Below the pieces are notes generated by a model. It saw only the letters and a program-made list of their open reading frames with translations. It did no database searches and was not told the origin of the DNA. The translations under genes were made by a program, and so were the position numbers. A stretch of DNA of 64,000 bases. Source: Mesorhizobium escarrei. Lineage in GTDB: Bacteria > Pseudomonadota > Alphaproteobacteria > Rhizobiales > Rhizobiaceae. Position 1 is the first letter of the stretch; each line of letters starts with the position of its first letter. Shown piece after piece: positions 45,124 to 53,802 of this stretch. The stretch is taken from the NCBI RefSeq assembly GCF_935825525.1, contig NZ_CAKXZT010000152.1, forward strand, positions 135,197-199,196, given 5' to 3'.

Positions 45124-45838
45124 AGTCGGTAGAACTCCCTGGTTTTCGGGCGGCATGGACGGTTTGAACGCCGTCGCCGGCTATGATGGCCGCTGATGCC
45201 AGCCCGATGAAAAGACCATGCTCGACCACGCCCGGAATGGCATGGAGAGCATTCGAAAGCGCTCTTGTATCCGGAATGCGGCCAAAAGATGCATCGAGGA
45301 TAAAATGGCCGCCGTCTGTAATAAAAGGCTGGCTTCCCGTCATCCTCAATGTGACGGGGCCGGAAAGGCCCAGGCTTCCGGCTGCCGCGGCGACGGCGAT
45401 TTCCGTGGCACGCAGGCCGAACGGGTTGACCTCGATGGGCAGTGGAAAACGGCCGAGCGTCTCGACCATCTTCGAACGGTCGGCAATGACGATCATGCGG
45501 GCGGAAGCCGCCGCCACGATCTTTTCGCGCAGCAGCGCGCCGCCGCCGCCCTTGATCAATGTCAGCGCCGGATCGATCTCGTCGGCGCCGTCAATGGTAA
45601 GGTCGAGCTCGGGCGTTTCTTCCAGCGTCGACAGCTGCACGCCAAGCTCGCCGCAGAGGATGGCTGTGCGCTCCGAGGTCGGCACGCCGATAATGGTGAG
45701 GCCGTTGGCGACCTTTTCGGCGAGCAGCCGCACGAACTCGTCGGCCGTCGAGCCGGTGCCGATGCCAAGCCGCATGCCATCGCTGACATGGGCAAGTGCC
45801 GCCCGCGCGGCCTCGACCTTCAGTTGCCTCGCATCCAT
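45110..45838 (-). CDS. rpiA: ribose-5-phosphate isomerase A
   Basis: 242 residues. The conserved motifs GIGTGSTADEFV, TIDGADEIDPALTLIKGGGGALLREK and IADRSKMVETLG are the RpiA substrate-binding and catalytic segments. It interconverts ribose-5-phosphate and ribulose-5-phosphate in the pentose-phosphate pathway. ATG 45838 is used because the conserved domain starts there. It is divergent from gph with 160 bp between. Confidence 0.95.
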   Translation of the reverse strand: MDARQLKVEAARAALAHVSDGMRLGIGTGSTADEFVRLLAEKVANGLTIIGVPTSERTAILCGELGVQLSTLEETPELDLTIDGADEIDPALTLIKGGGGALLREKIVAAASARMIVIADRSKMVETLGRFPLPIEVNPFGLRATEIAVAAAAGSLGLSGPVTLRMTGSQPFITDGGHFILDASFGRIPDTRALSNALHAIPGVVEHGLFIGLASAAIIAGDGVQTVHAARKPGSSTDYDVA

Positions 45839-45998
45839 GCTTGCCCCGAATTTCGCTTGTTTCGGCGCTCCTAGCATCTTTGCCCGTCCGGTCAAAGACT
45901 TTGCCCTGTGGATTGACGCCCTGTGGAGTTGGCACGGCTTGCCTGGATGGGCTGCAGCGGCTATCGCCTGCCGGCACGCAATCGTCACAGGACAAGCC

Positions 45999-46682
45999 AT
46001 GACCCGACCGATCATCGTGTTCGACCTTGACGGGACGCTGATCGACACAGCGCCGGACCTGCTCGACAGCCTCAACCACAGCCTTGCCGCCAGCGAACTC
46101 GCAGCCGTCGATGAGGCCGGCTTCAAGCGCTTCGTCGGCCATGGCGGGCGGGTGATGATCGAGCGCGCGCACGCCGCGCAGCAGAGATCGCTGGTGGTGG
46201 AGGAACACGACCGATTGCTAAAGCTGTTCCTCGATCACTACACCGACAACATCCCGGGCAAATCGCGCCCCTACCCCGGCGTCGTCGAGACGATCGCGCG
46301 ATTCGAGGCAGCCGGCTATCTCCTGGCCGTCTGTACGAACAAATACGAAGCCAACTCGGTGGCGCTGATCGAGGCGCTCGGCCTGGCGAAGCATTTCGCG
46401 GCGATTTGCGGCCAGGACACGTTTGCGTTCCGCAAGCCCGACCCGCGCCATCTGACCGAAACCATCGTGCGGGCCGGCGGCGATCCGCACCGCGCGCTGA
46501 TGGTCGGTGATTCGCAGACCGACATCGATACGGCGAAGGCGGCCGGCATTCCCGTGGTGGCGGTGGATTTCGGCTACACCGACCGCCATGTGCGCGAATT
46601 CGAACCGTCGGCGGTGATCTCGCATTTCGATGCGCTGACGCTTGGTCTGGCCGAACGCCTGATTGCTGCTGCCGGGCACTGA
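45999..46682 (+). CDS. gph: phosphoglycolate phosphatase (HAD superfamily)
   Basis: 227 residues. HAD motif I FDLDGTLIDTAPDLL at the N-terminus, motif III KPDPRHL, and motif IV GDSQTDIDTAKAAGIPVVAVDFGY are all present. It dephosphorylates 2-phosphoglycolate. ATG 45999 follows aggacaagcc. A long in-frame upstream extension is antisense to rpiA and not coding. Confidence 0.9.
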   Translation: MTRPIIVFDLDGTLIDTAPDLLDSLNHSLAASELAAVDEAGFKRFVGHGGRVMIERAHAAQQRSLVVEEHDRLLKLFLDHYTDNIPGKSRPYPGVVETIARFEAAGYLLAVCTNKYEANSVALIEALGLAKHFAAICGQDTFAFRKPDPRHLTETIVRAGGDPHRALMVGDSQTDIDTAKAAGIPVVAVDFGYTDRHVREFEPSAVISHFDALTLGLAERLIAAAGH

Positions 46683-46810
46683 GCGCGACGGCGACCGGGC
46701 CGTTGCCGGCCGGGTTGCATTCCGACTTCGGCGGAACGCCAGCACATCGCCTTGACTTCCCCGGTCGGCCTCCCTTATATCGCGGCGCGCTTGGCCTTCG
46801 GGCAACGAGC

Positions 46811-46885
46811 GGGCGATTAGCTCAGCGGGAGAGCACACCCTTCACACGGGTGGGGTCGCAGGTTCAATCCCTGCATCGCCCACCA
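46811..46885 (+). tRNA. tRNA-Val (CAC)
   Basis: A cloverleaf folds from gggcgat at the 5' end pairing with atcgccc, ending in encoded CCA. The D-arm gctcagcgggagagc, the anticodon stem cacccttcacacgggtg with anticodon CAC, and the T-arm caggttcaatccctg are all standard. It lies 128 bp after gph. Confidence 0.95.
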
Positions 46886-47372
46886 TAAACTATCAAGAAA
46901 ATCAAGCAGTTACCGGCGATCTGATAGGGCCGCAAATGTGCCGGTTGCCGAACGGGTCGTCACCGGGTCGTCACCGCCAAGGAGCGCGGCTTTCAATTTC
47001 GCGACAGCCCACCGCAGGGGCAGAACGCGGCCATAGGCCAGTAACTACCGAGTTAGCCCCGCTTCAGCGCACCTTGCCCAGACAGCACGGCTTCTGCTTC
47101 TTCGCTGTGCCTCCGCCTGCCGATGAACCAGAAGGGGCTGCAGGGGACGGACGCTGGCAGCGGCGGTTACGAGTGTGGCCTTAAGTCGCAACAACTGGCT
47201 TCCGAAAGCAAAGCCGCGGGCTTTGTTGAAGCTGCGTCCGACACCACATAGCGGTTCACGACCAGCCGTGTGCGAGAAACTCGCCCACCCTGAGGCGGTC
47301 GCGCTGCCCTTCAAAGATGGAAGTCAGTGCGCCACGGCAATGGTCCATCACTTATGAACTTGAAAGACCATC
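46886..47372. other. gene-poor region downstream of tRNA-Val
   Basis: No supported gene. A short tandem repeat (cgggtcgtcac twice, about 46954-46976) lies near the tRNA. No integrase remains or second copy of the tRNA 3' end were found by eye, although the position is a typical integration site. Confidence 0.4.
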
Positions 47373-47606
47373 ATGCTTGACAATTCCAGACTTCCCGCGG
47401 GCGACGTCCCTCTCATTAGGCTGGGCCGCGATCAGTGCCGCTTTCCGGTTCGCGAAGACCCTTCGGTGCCCGGCGGTTACCGTTTTTGTGCTGGGCCAAC
47501 TTCGCCGGACCGCGTCTACTGCGATCACCACCACAGCATCGTGACCGCCGTCGAGCCTCGCCGAGCTCGTTCCGGTTTCCACCTCGGTCAACGACGCGCT
47601 GCGTAA
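47373..47606 (+). CDS. small GcrA-like zinc-finger-type protein
   Basis: 77 residues. The segment LGRDQCRFPVREDPSVPGGY and then RFCAGPTSPDRVYCDHHHS resembles the C-terminal half of GcrA cell-cycle regulators (C22, C39, C50 and H52-54). The GcrA N-terminal DNA-binding helix-turn-helix region is missing. It may be a truncated copy or a small stand-alone family. The ribosome binding site is weak. Confidence 0.5.
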   Translation: MLDNSRLPAGDVPLIRLGRDQCRFPVREDPSVPGGYRFCAGPTSPDRVYCDHHHSIVTAVEPRRARSGFHLGQRRAA

Positions 47607-47972
47607 TTGGGCGGCGGACCCCACGAACCGGCCCCAGCGGGCTCCACGTCAGATCGCACACTACATCGTCGGGGCCGATCAGTGCAGTGGGAGACCGCAG
47701 ACCATGCTCTTCCGTTGGAAGCGAGCGGTGGGTATTTGTGATCATTACCTCCCCAGCTGTCGACTGGGCCTGCCGCTGAAACCAGCCGCCTGCATATCGG
47801 GTGGCCCCACATTCGACCCCACCCCCGCCTTCGGCAATCCGCCCCCGGGACGGCATCCACAACCACGTGGAACGCATCGCGAGGGTCGTCGACCGCCTAG
47901 AACACCCCACGGCCTCATAATGAGCCGCACGCCGAGCGCCGCCGGTTTCCGCCATAGTCAACGTACACGGCG
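47607..47972. other. intergenic region, nothing recognised
   Basis: Frames in this stretch are short, disordered in composition and without ribosome binding sites. Nothing is supported. Confidence 0.4.
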
Positions 47973-48329
47973 TCAGCCCCGCATCATCGAGTGCAGGATG
48001 GCCTGCATGTGCACTTCCAGATCGAGTTCGCCCCGTGCCTCAGTGGCTAACAGATACTCGGCCTTGGCTCGGCGGTCGCCGCGGCTGATCGCAGGATAAG
48101 AGCAGATGGCCAGTAATCCTTCCTCTTCAATCCGGTCTGCCCTCTTGCGGTCGTGACTGTTGCTGCCCGCTCGATGAACAACCCTGTGGAGCGCGACATA
48201 GGCGGCCTCATGGGCTCCAATCAGCGCCTGCAATTCGGGTGAGGCACCTTCCCCTTCAGCAAACGTTGGCTCAACGAGCGAGGCGACGGCGGTGAACGCA
48301 AGAAGTGTACGGCGGGTGATTTCGGGCAT
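47973..48329 (-). CDS. small exported protein with Tat-like signal
   Basis: 118 residues. The N-terminus has a twin-arginine-type signal (ITRRTLLAFTAVASLVEPTFA). The mature part is charged and helical (SPELQALIGAHEAAYVALHRVVHR, then EEGLLAICSYPAISRGDRRAKAEYLL), a pattern I associate with unnamed rhizobial proteins that occur in several copies per genome. No known function. Confidence 0.65.
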   Translation of the reverse strand: MPEITRRTLLAFTAVASLVEPTFAEGEGASPELQALIGAHEAAYVALHRVVHRAGSNSHDRKRADRIEEEGLLAICSYPAISRGDRRAKAEYLLATEARGELDLEVHMQAILHSMMRG

Positions 48330-48839
48330 GCCTCATATCCCTGCTGTCTGATCATGCCCGCACACCATAGCACTGGCGCAGCGGTTCGGAGAGGTGCTCT
48401 GGGACGCGACCACATTGTCTGCTGACAAAAAGTATCCGCTCCCGCAGCGGCGTCACTTGAACCGCTGTCCATGTCCCGTCCCGCGTGCTGGCATGCCACG
48501 GCGATTGAGTGCCGCCGCGATTTGCCGCAACGATTTAACTCCGCTCCCCTGAACGCGGCCGGGAGAAAGTTGACGGGCGATAAAATCGTCCTAGGTGAGC
48601 TGCTATCTCAGTGGCCCGCGAACTGACGAGGGGAAATCGCCGTCGACCCCTGCTCCGACCAGGTGAAACTGCGCAATTGCAAATGCGTCCGGCTTCCGCG
48701 AACATTGCTGGACCCCATCAAGGGCCCGTAGCGGCCGACCCGAAACAAGGGCGCCGGCTTCCCGGCCCGCTGTCCTGGCGGCCTCGGGGATGACCATGGA
48801 TCCAGCCAGTGTCCTTAAGTCGAAACGGAGGAATAACCG
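48330..48839. other. divergent intergenic region upstream of the sugar ABC operon
   Basis: No gene supported; it probably holds the promoter of the sugar importer. A GGAGGAA box lies at its right end before ATG 48840. No clear operator palindrome was found by eye. Confidence 0.4.
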
Positions 48840-50102
48840 ATGAAACTGACAAAACACCTCGCCGGTGTGGTGATCGCGTCGACCTGTCTGTGTGCGCCCG
48901 CGCTGGCGCAGACCAGGTTGACCATGTGGTATCACGGCGCCGGCAATGAGGTGGAGTCGCGAATCATCAACCAGATCATCTCCGACTTCAACACCAGCCA
49001 GTCCGACTGGACGGTGACCATCGAGAGCTTCCCCGAGAAGAGCTATAACGATTCCGTCGCGGCGGCGGCCCTGGCGGGCAACCTGCCCGATATCCTGGAT
49101 GTGGACGGGCCCGTCATGCCCAATTGGGCCTGGGCCGGCTATCTGCAGCCGCTGCCGATCGACGAGAGCGAGTTCGCCGACTTCCTGCCCGGCACCAAAG
49201 GCGTGTGGGACGGCAAGCTCTATTCGGTCGGTCTGTGGGAGGCGGCGGTGGCGCTTTTTGCACGCCAATCGACGCTGGATGAATTGGGCTTGCGCACCCC
49301 GACCCTCGACAAGCCCTGGTCGCGCGAGGAATTCATGGCCGCGCTCGAAGCCGCCAAGGCCTCCGGCAAGTATGAATTCGCCCTCGATCTCGGCATGAAC
49401 GACCAAGCCGAGTGGTACTCCTACGCCTTCTCGCCGTTCCTGCAGAGCTTCGGTGGGGACATTGTCGACCGTTCGACCTACAAGACCGCGGAAGGCGCGC
49501 TGAACGGCGAGGCTGCGCAGGCATTCGGCAAGTGGTGGCAATCATTGTTCAGCGGAGGCTATGCGCCTGGCACCAGTGAGGACCCGGCCGATCAGCAGAC
49601 CGGGTTCATCCGCGGCAAGTTCGCCTTCCAGTGGAACGGCAACTGGCGCGCTGTGGCGACGATGGAAGCCGTGGATGACGTTGTCTTCCTTCCAGCCCCC
49701 GATTTCGGCGCCGGCAACAAGATCGGCGCGGGATCCTGGCAATTCGGCGTCTCGGCCAAGTCCAAGCATCCGGAAGGCGCTGCCGAGTTCATCAAATTCG
49801 CCGCGCAGGACAAATACCTGGCCGCCTTCTCCGACGGCATCGGCCTGATCCCGCCGACGCCCTCGGCGGCGCAGATGACGAAGAACTACAAGGATGGCGG
49901 CCCGCTTGCGGTGTTCTTCGCGCTCTCGAAAGCACAAGCTCTGGTGCGCCCGGTCACCCCGGGCTACGTGGTCCAGGCCAAGGTCTTCACCAAGGCATTG
50001 GCCGATATCGCCAATGGCGCCGACGTGGCCGACACGCTTGATGCGGCGGTCGACGAGATCGACGCCGACATCGAAAGCAATGGTGGCTACAGTCACCGCT
50101 AG
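48840..50102 (+). CDS. sugar ABC importer substrate-binding protein
   Basis: 420 residues. Signal peptide (about 1-23, ending ALA), then an SBP_bac_1-type mature domain: TRLTMWYHGAGNEVESRIINQIISDFN near the N-terminus and LPDILDVDGPVMPNWAWAGYLQPL, typical of carbohydrate-binding proteins. Strong GGAGGAA box. It begins a four-gene operon with two permeases and an ATPase. The sugar is unknown. Confidence 0.92.
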   Translation: MKLTKHLAGVVIASTCLCAPALAQTRLTMWYHGAGNEVESRIINQIISDFNTSQSDWTVTIESFPEKSYNDSVAAAALAGNLPDILDVDGPVMPNWAWAGYLQPLPIDESEFADFLPGTKGVWDGKLYSVGLWEAAVALFARQSTLDELGLRTPTLDKPWSREEFMAALEAAKASGKYEFALDLGMNDQAEWYSYAFSPFLQSFGGDIVDRSTYKTAEGALNGEAAQAFGKWWQSLFSGGYAPGTSEDPADQQTGFIRGKFAFQWNGNWRAVATMEAVDDVVFLPAPDFGAGNKIGAGSWQFGVSAKSKHPEGAAEFIKFAAQDKYLAAFSDGIGLIPPTPSAAQMTKNYKDGGPLAVFFALSKAQALVRPVTPGYVVQAKVFTKALADIANGADVADTLDAAVDEIDADIESNGGYSHR

Positions 50103-50168
50103 TTCTGTCGCGCCGGGGTCCTCGCCAGCCGCGGACTCCCTCTCTGGCTTGCTGGGCGGATACCGCAA

Positions 50169-51236
50169 ATGGCGTCGAAACTAACCCTGTCGAACCGGAC
50201 GGGCTGGACGTTCGTCCTGCCGGGCTTCGCACTCATCGTCACATTCATCGTCCTGCCGTTTTTCTTCGCGATCGGTCTGTCATTGACAAATCAGCGGCTG
50301 CTGTCACCGAACCCCACCCAGTTCGTCGGGTTGGAAAACTATCGTCAGCTCCTGGGCCTTGCGGTGGTGACCCTCAAGCCGGAGCGCAACGATGCTGGCG
50401 AAATAATCCGAAACGAGGCTGGCGAAATCCAGTATCCCCGCCTGCGTGAGATCACCCGTAGTGAGGCCTATCCTCAGTTTCGCGGCATGCGCGAGTGGTT
50501 TCGCTGGCAGTCGGGCGAGAACGTCATGGTCGTCATCGCCAGCGACGTCGTGTTCATGAAGGCGCTGGTAAACACCTTCCTGTTCGTCCTGGTCGTGGCG
50601 CCGGTACAGGGCAGCCTCGCGCTGATGCTTGCTTTGCTGATCAACCACAAGCTCAGGGGCATCAACCTGTTCCGGACCATCTACTTCATGCCGGTGGTGG
50701 TCTCCATCGTCGTGGTCTCGCTCCTCTGGCGGTTCATCTATGACGGCCAGAACGGGCTGTTGAACAGCATCCTCCAGGCCCTCACCTTCGGCCTTTTCCA
50801 GCCCGTCGACTGGCTCGGCAATCCCTCGACGGCGCTGCCCGCAGTCATGGCGATGTCGATCTGGCAGGCCGTCGGCTTCCATATGGTCATCTGGCTGGCG
50901 GGGTTGCAGACGATCAGCCCGACGCTCTACGAGGCCGCCGCCGTCGAGGGGGCTTCGAGATGGCAGACCTTCCGCTATGTCACCTGGCCGGGCCTGCGCA
51001 ACACCGCCGTGCTTGTCCTTGTCGTGATCACCATGCAGGGCTTCGCACTTTTCGCCCAGATCGACGTGATGACCAATGGCGGTCCGCTCGACAGCACCCA
51101 GACCCTCGTCTTCCAGGCGGTCGAGCGCGGCTACGGCAAGCAGGACATCTCCGGCGGCTCGACGATCTCGGTCATCCTGTTCGCGATCGTGCTAGCGATC
51201 TCACTCATCCAGCGCTGGCTGACACGGGAGCGTTAA
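50169..51236 (+). CDS. sugar ABC importer permease, MalF type
   Basis: 355 residues with six predicted helices. The first helix WTFVLPGFALIVTFIVLPFFFAIGLSL opens the domain, and the coupling motif EAAAVEGASRWQTFRYVTWPGL is intact (EAAxxDGA-like). A periplasmic loop of about 90 residues (RQLLGLAVVTLKPERNDAG) between helices 1 and 2 is long for the class. It begins 66 bp after the binding-protein stop. Confidence 0.9.
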   Translation: MASKLTLSNRTGWTFVLPGFALIVTFIVLPFFFAIGLSLTNQRLLSPNPTQFVGLENYRQLLGLAVVTLKPERNDAGEIIRNEAGEIQYPRLREITRSEAYPQFRGMREWFRWQSGENVMVVIASDVVFMKALVNTFLFVLVVAPVQGSLALMLALLINHKLRGINLFRTIYFMPVVVSIVVVSLLWRFIYDGQNGLLNSILQALTFGLFQPVDWLGNPSTALPAVMAMSIWQAVGFHMVIWLAGLQTISPTLYEAAAVEGASRWQTFRYVTWPGLRNTAVLVLVVITMQGFALFAQIDVMTNGGPLDSTQTLVFQAVERGYGKQDISGGSTISVILFAIVLAISLIQRWLTRER

Positions 51237-51237
51237 G

Positions 51238-52113
51238 ATGGCCTTCAATCCCGACAATCACGGCCTGAGGCTGTTCGTCCGCTATCTGGTGCTGTGCCTG
51301 ATCGCGCTGATCTTCATCTTTCCGCTCGTGTTCATGATCAACTCGAGCTTCAAGCCGGACAGTCAGCTTCTCGCGGACACTTCCAGCCTTCGCGCCTTCC
51401 TGCCCGTCGGGGACATCAGCCTCAACAACTATTTCGGAGCGTTCCGGCGGGCGCCGGTCGGCCTGTTCGTCCTGAACTCGGTTCTAGTCACCGGGGCGAC
51501 CGTCCTTCTCTCGTTACTGATCTGTTCGCTGGCCGCATTCTCCTTTGCTTTCCTGCGGTGGAAGGGGCGCGATGTCCTGCTCTCGATCGTCATCGCGACG
51601 CTGATCATCCCTTTCGAGACCATCGCTATCCCGCTCCTGCTCCTGGTCTCGAAACTGCCCTGGATCGGGCTTGATGGGCTACATTGGGGCTGGCTCAATA
51701 CCTACCGGGTGCAGATCATCCCCTGGGTCGCCGACGGGCTGACGATCTTCCTGTTCGTGCAGTATTTCAAAGGGCTGCCGGGCGAGCTGATCGAGGCAAG
51801 CCGGGTGGAGGGCGCCAATTGGTGGCAGGTCTACTATCGCGTCGTCATGCCGCTTTCAGGGCCGGTCCTGGCGACTGCCGCCATCCTGAAATTCCTCGTC
51901 ATGTACAACCAATATCTCTGGCCGCTCATCGTGGTGCAGCAGGAAAGCTATCGCCCGGTCATGGTCGGCCTCGGCTACTTCTTTCAACTCAACGTCGCCT
52001 GGGGCGAAGTCATGGCTTATCTCACCCTTATCACCGTCCCGGTGCTGATCTTCTACCTGTTGCTGCAGCGCGCCTTCATTGCGTCGATCGCCTCGACCGG
52101 CGTGAAGGGCTGA
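51238..52113 (+). CDS. sugar ABC importer permease, MalG type
   Basis: 291 residues with six predicted helices. It carries the MalG-type coupling motif ELIEASRVEGANWWQVYYRVVMPLSGP. It starts immediately after the upstream permease stop (1-bp gap), so the two are coupled and together form the membrane channel. Confidence 0.92.
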   Translation: MAFNPDNHGLRLFVRYLVLCLIALIFIFPLVFMINSSFKPDSQLLADTSSLRAFLPVGDISLNNYFGAFRRAPVGLFVLNSVLVTGATVLLSLLICSLAAFSFAFLRWKGRDVLLSIVIATLIIPFETIAIPLLLLVSKLPWIGLDGLHWGWLNTYRVQIIPWVADGLTIFLFVQYFKGLPGELIEASRVEGANWWQVYYRVVMPLSGPVLATAAILKFLVMYNQYLWPLIVVQQESYRPVMVGLGYFFQLNVAWGEVMAYLTLITVPVLIFYLLLQRAFIASIASTGVKG

Positions 52114-52118
52114 ATACA

Positions 52119-52261
52119 TGTTTCGCGCTCGAACACCCGTGGATCTGGGACGGCCGGTCTGCCCATTACGGCAAGCGCTGGCACGGCTATTCCAGAAGGC
52201 CGAGAGACCGATCGGTGACCCGAATTGCCGCACATGAATCAGGAAACGGGAGCCATCGCTC
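52119..52261 (+). pseudogene. probable decayed glycoside hydrolase N-terminus
   Basis: Between the second permease and the ATPase, pieces of a GH32/43-like opening can be read in three frames: EHPWIWD...KRWHGY, then FQKAERPIGDPNCR one frame over, then HMNQETGAIAHG in the third. Joined, they resemble the WxWD...YHLFFL...GDPxLRH...GHA opening of such enzymes. No long frame remains. The assignment is tentative and based on visual similarity. Confidence 0.35.
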
Positions 52262-53341
52262 ATGGCTGAGGTCTCGCTGAAGGGCGTCAAGAAATCCTTC
52301 GGTCGCGTCGAAATCATCAAAGGCGTCGATATCCACATCAACGACGGCGAGTTCGTCGTCTTTGTCGGACCGTCGGGCTGCGGGAAGTCCACCTTGCTGC
52401 GCATGATCGCCGGACTCGAGGACATAACCGAAGGCACCCTCGAGATCGGAGGCCGGGTGGTCAACCAGCTCCAGCCTAAGCAACGCGGTGTTGCGATGGT
52501 GTTCCAGAACTATGCCATCTTTCCGCACATGACCGTGCGCGAGAATATCGCGTTCGGCCTTACGATCGCGGGTGCTTCCAGGCAGGAAAAGCAGCAGAAG
52601 GTCGCGGAGGCCGCACGCATCCTGCAAATGGAACACTTGCTCGACCGCCGCCCAAGTCAGCTTTCGGGCGGCCAGCGCCAGCGAGTCGCTATCGGGCGCG
52701 CAATCACGCGGAAACCGGCTGTATTCCTGTTTGACGAGCCGCTCTCCAACCTCGACGCCGCACTGCGCATGGACATGCGTATGGAAATCGGCCGGCTGCG
52801 CAGGCAACTGGGCACAACGATGATCTATGTGACCCATGACCAGGTCGAGGCGATGACGCTGGCTGACAGGATCGTCGTCCTCAAGGACGGTCAAGTCATG
52901 CAGATCGGAGCGCCGATGGAACTCTATCACGAGCCGGCCAACAGGTTCGTGGCCGGCTTTCTAGGAGCCCCGTCGATGAATTTCCTGAACGTCGACGTCC
53001 TCGACCTCGATGGCGAAGCGGCAATGATCGGCAACCAATCCCTGGAGCCGATCAGGGTAGCGACCAGAAGGCGCGCCTTCCGGAAAGACGGCAAGGCTAT
53101 CCTCGGTATCCGTCCGCAGCACCTCCGGGCGGTGCAATCTGGACAAGGCTTGTTGCATGGCGTCGTGGCACATGCCGAGCGATTGGGCAGCGAGACGGTC
53201 GTGGACCTGACGCTTCGCGACGATCGCGAGCTCATTGCGGCCTTCAATGAAGACAAGGTCTTTGAACCGGGTGACGCTCTGGAGCTCACGTTCGACACCG
53301 CCTTGGCCCACCTGTTCCCCGACGAGTTGCAGACGCATTAG
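52262..53341 (+). CDS. sugar ABC importer ATPase, MalK/UgpC type
   Basis: 359 residues. Walker A GPSGCGKSTLLRMIAGL, Q-loop MVFQNYAIFPHMTV, signature LSGGQRQRVAIGRAI, Walker B VFLFDEPLSNLDAALR and the H-loop VTHDQVEAMTLADRI are all present, followed by a TOBE-type regulatory domain (about 280-359). It energises the two permeases. The gap before it holds what looks like a decayed gene. Confidence 0.95.
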   Translation: MAEVSLKGVKKSFGRVEIIKGVDIHINDGEFVVFVGPSGCGKSTLLRMIAGLEDITEGTLEIGGRVVNQLQPKQRGVAMVFQNYAIFPHMTVRENIAFGLTIAGASRQEKQQKVAEAARILQMEHLLDRRPSQLSGGQRQRVAIGRAITRKPAVFLFDEPLSNLDAALRMDMRMEIGRLRRQLGTTMIYVTHDQVEAMTLADRIVVLKDGQVMQIGAPMELYHEPANRFVAGFLGAPSMNFLNVDVLDLDGEAAMIGNQSLEPIRVATRRRAFRKDGKAILGIRPQHLRAVQSGQGLLHGVVAHAERLGSETVVDLTLRDDRELIAAFNEDKVFEPGDALELTFDTALAHLFPDELQTH

Positions 53342-53454
53342 CATGAGCAACGACAACAAGATGCGTCGGCGCGATTCGCTTGTGTCCATTCCGGAACCCG
53401 GAACAAACCTGCATGGCCGCGAGTTTCTACTTTCGCGAGAAGTGAGGGAAAGCC

Positions 53455-53712
53455 ATGTTCAGACTTGTTTTGGCGACAGGCGTCGTAATTCTCTTTTTCG
53501 GTGAGCCGGGCCTTGCCGCAGACGGAAGTCCGTTGCCGCCGCAGAATGCCAGGAAACTGTCGGAAATAATCGCCAAGGTCGAACAGCGCGACGACTTTCG
53601 CTATGTCGACGAGGTCGCCTGGGACAGCGGCGCCTACACCGTTACTTATTACACGACCGACAAGGCGAAGGTCGAAATCACCTACGATCCGGTGACAGCC
53701 GAGCCCAAATAG
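53455..53712 (+). CDS. small exported PepSY-like protein
   Basis: 85 residues with a signal peptide (about 1-21, ending GLAA). The mature part KLSEIIAKVEQRDDFRYVDEVAWDSGAYTVTYYTTDKAKVEITYDPVTAEPK fits a single PepSY-like beta-alpha unit. GAGGGAAAGCC precedes ATG. PepSY proteins are often protease inhibitors or sensors; the role here is not established. Confidence 0.75.
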   Translation: MFRLVLATGVVILFFGEPGLAADGSPLPPQNARKLSEIIAKVEQRDDFRYVDEVAWDSGAYTVTYYTTDKAKVEITYDPVTAEPK

Positions 53713-53802
53713 ATCGCCGCATCCCCTCCAGGCAACAGGTGCCCAGCTCGCTCATGGCGGCGCGGCCGGGTTCCGGCGCCCGCTCTCCCTGCGCTAGCGT
53801 CC

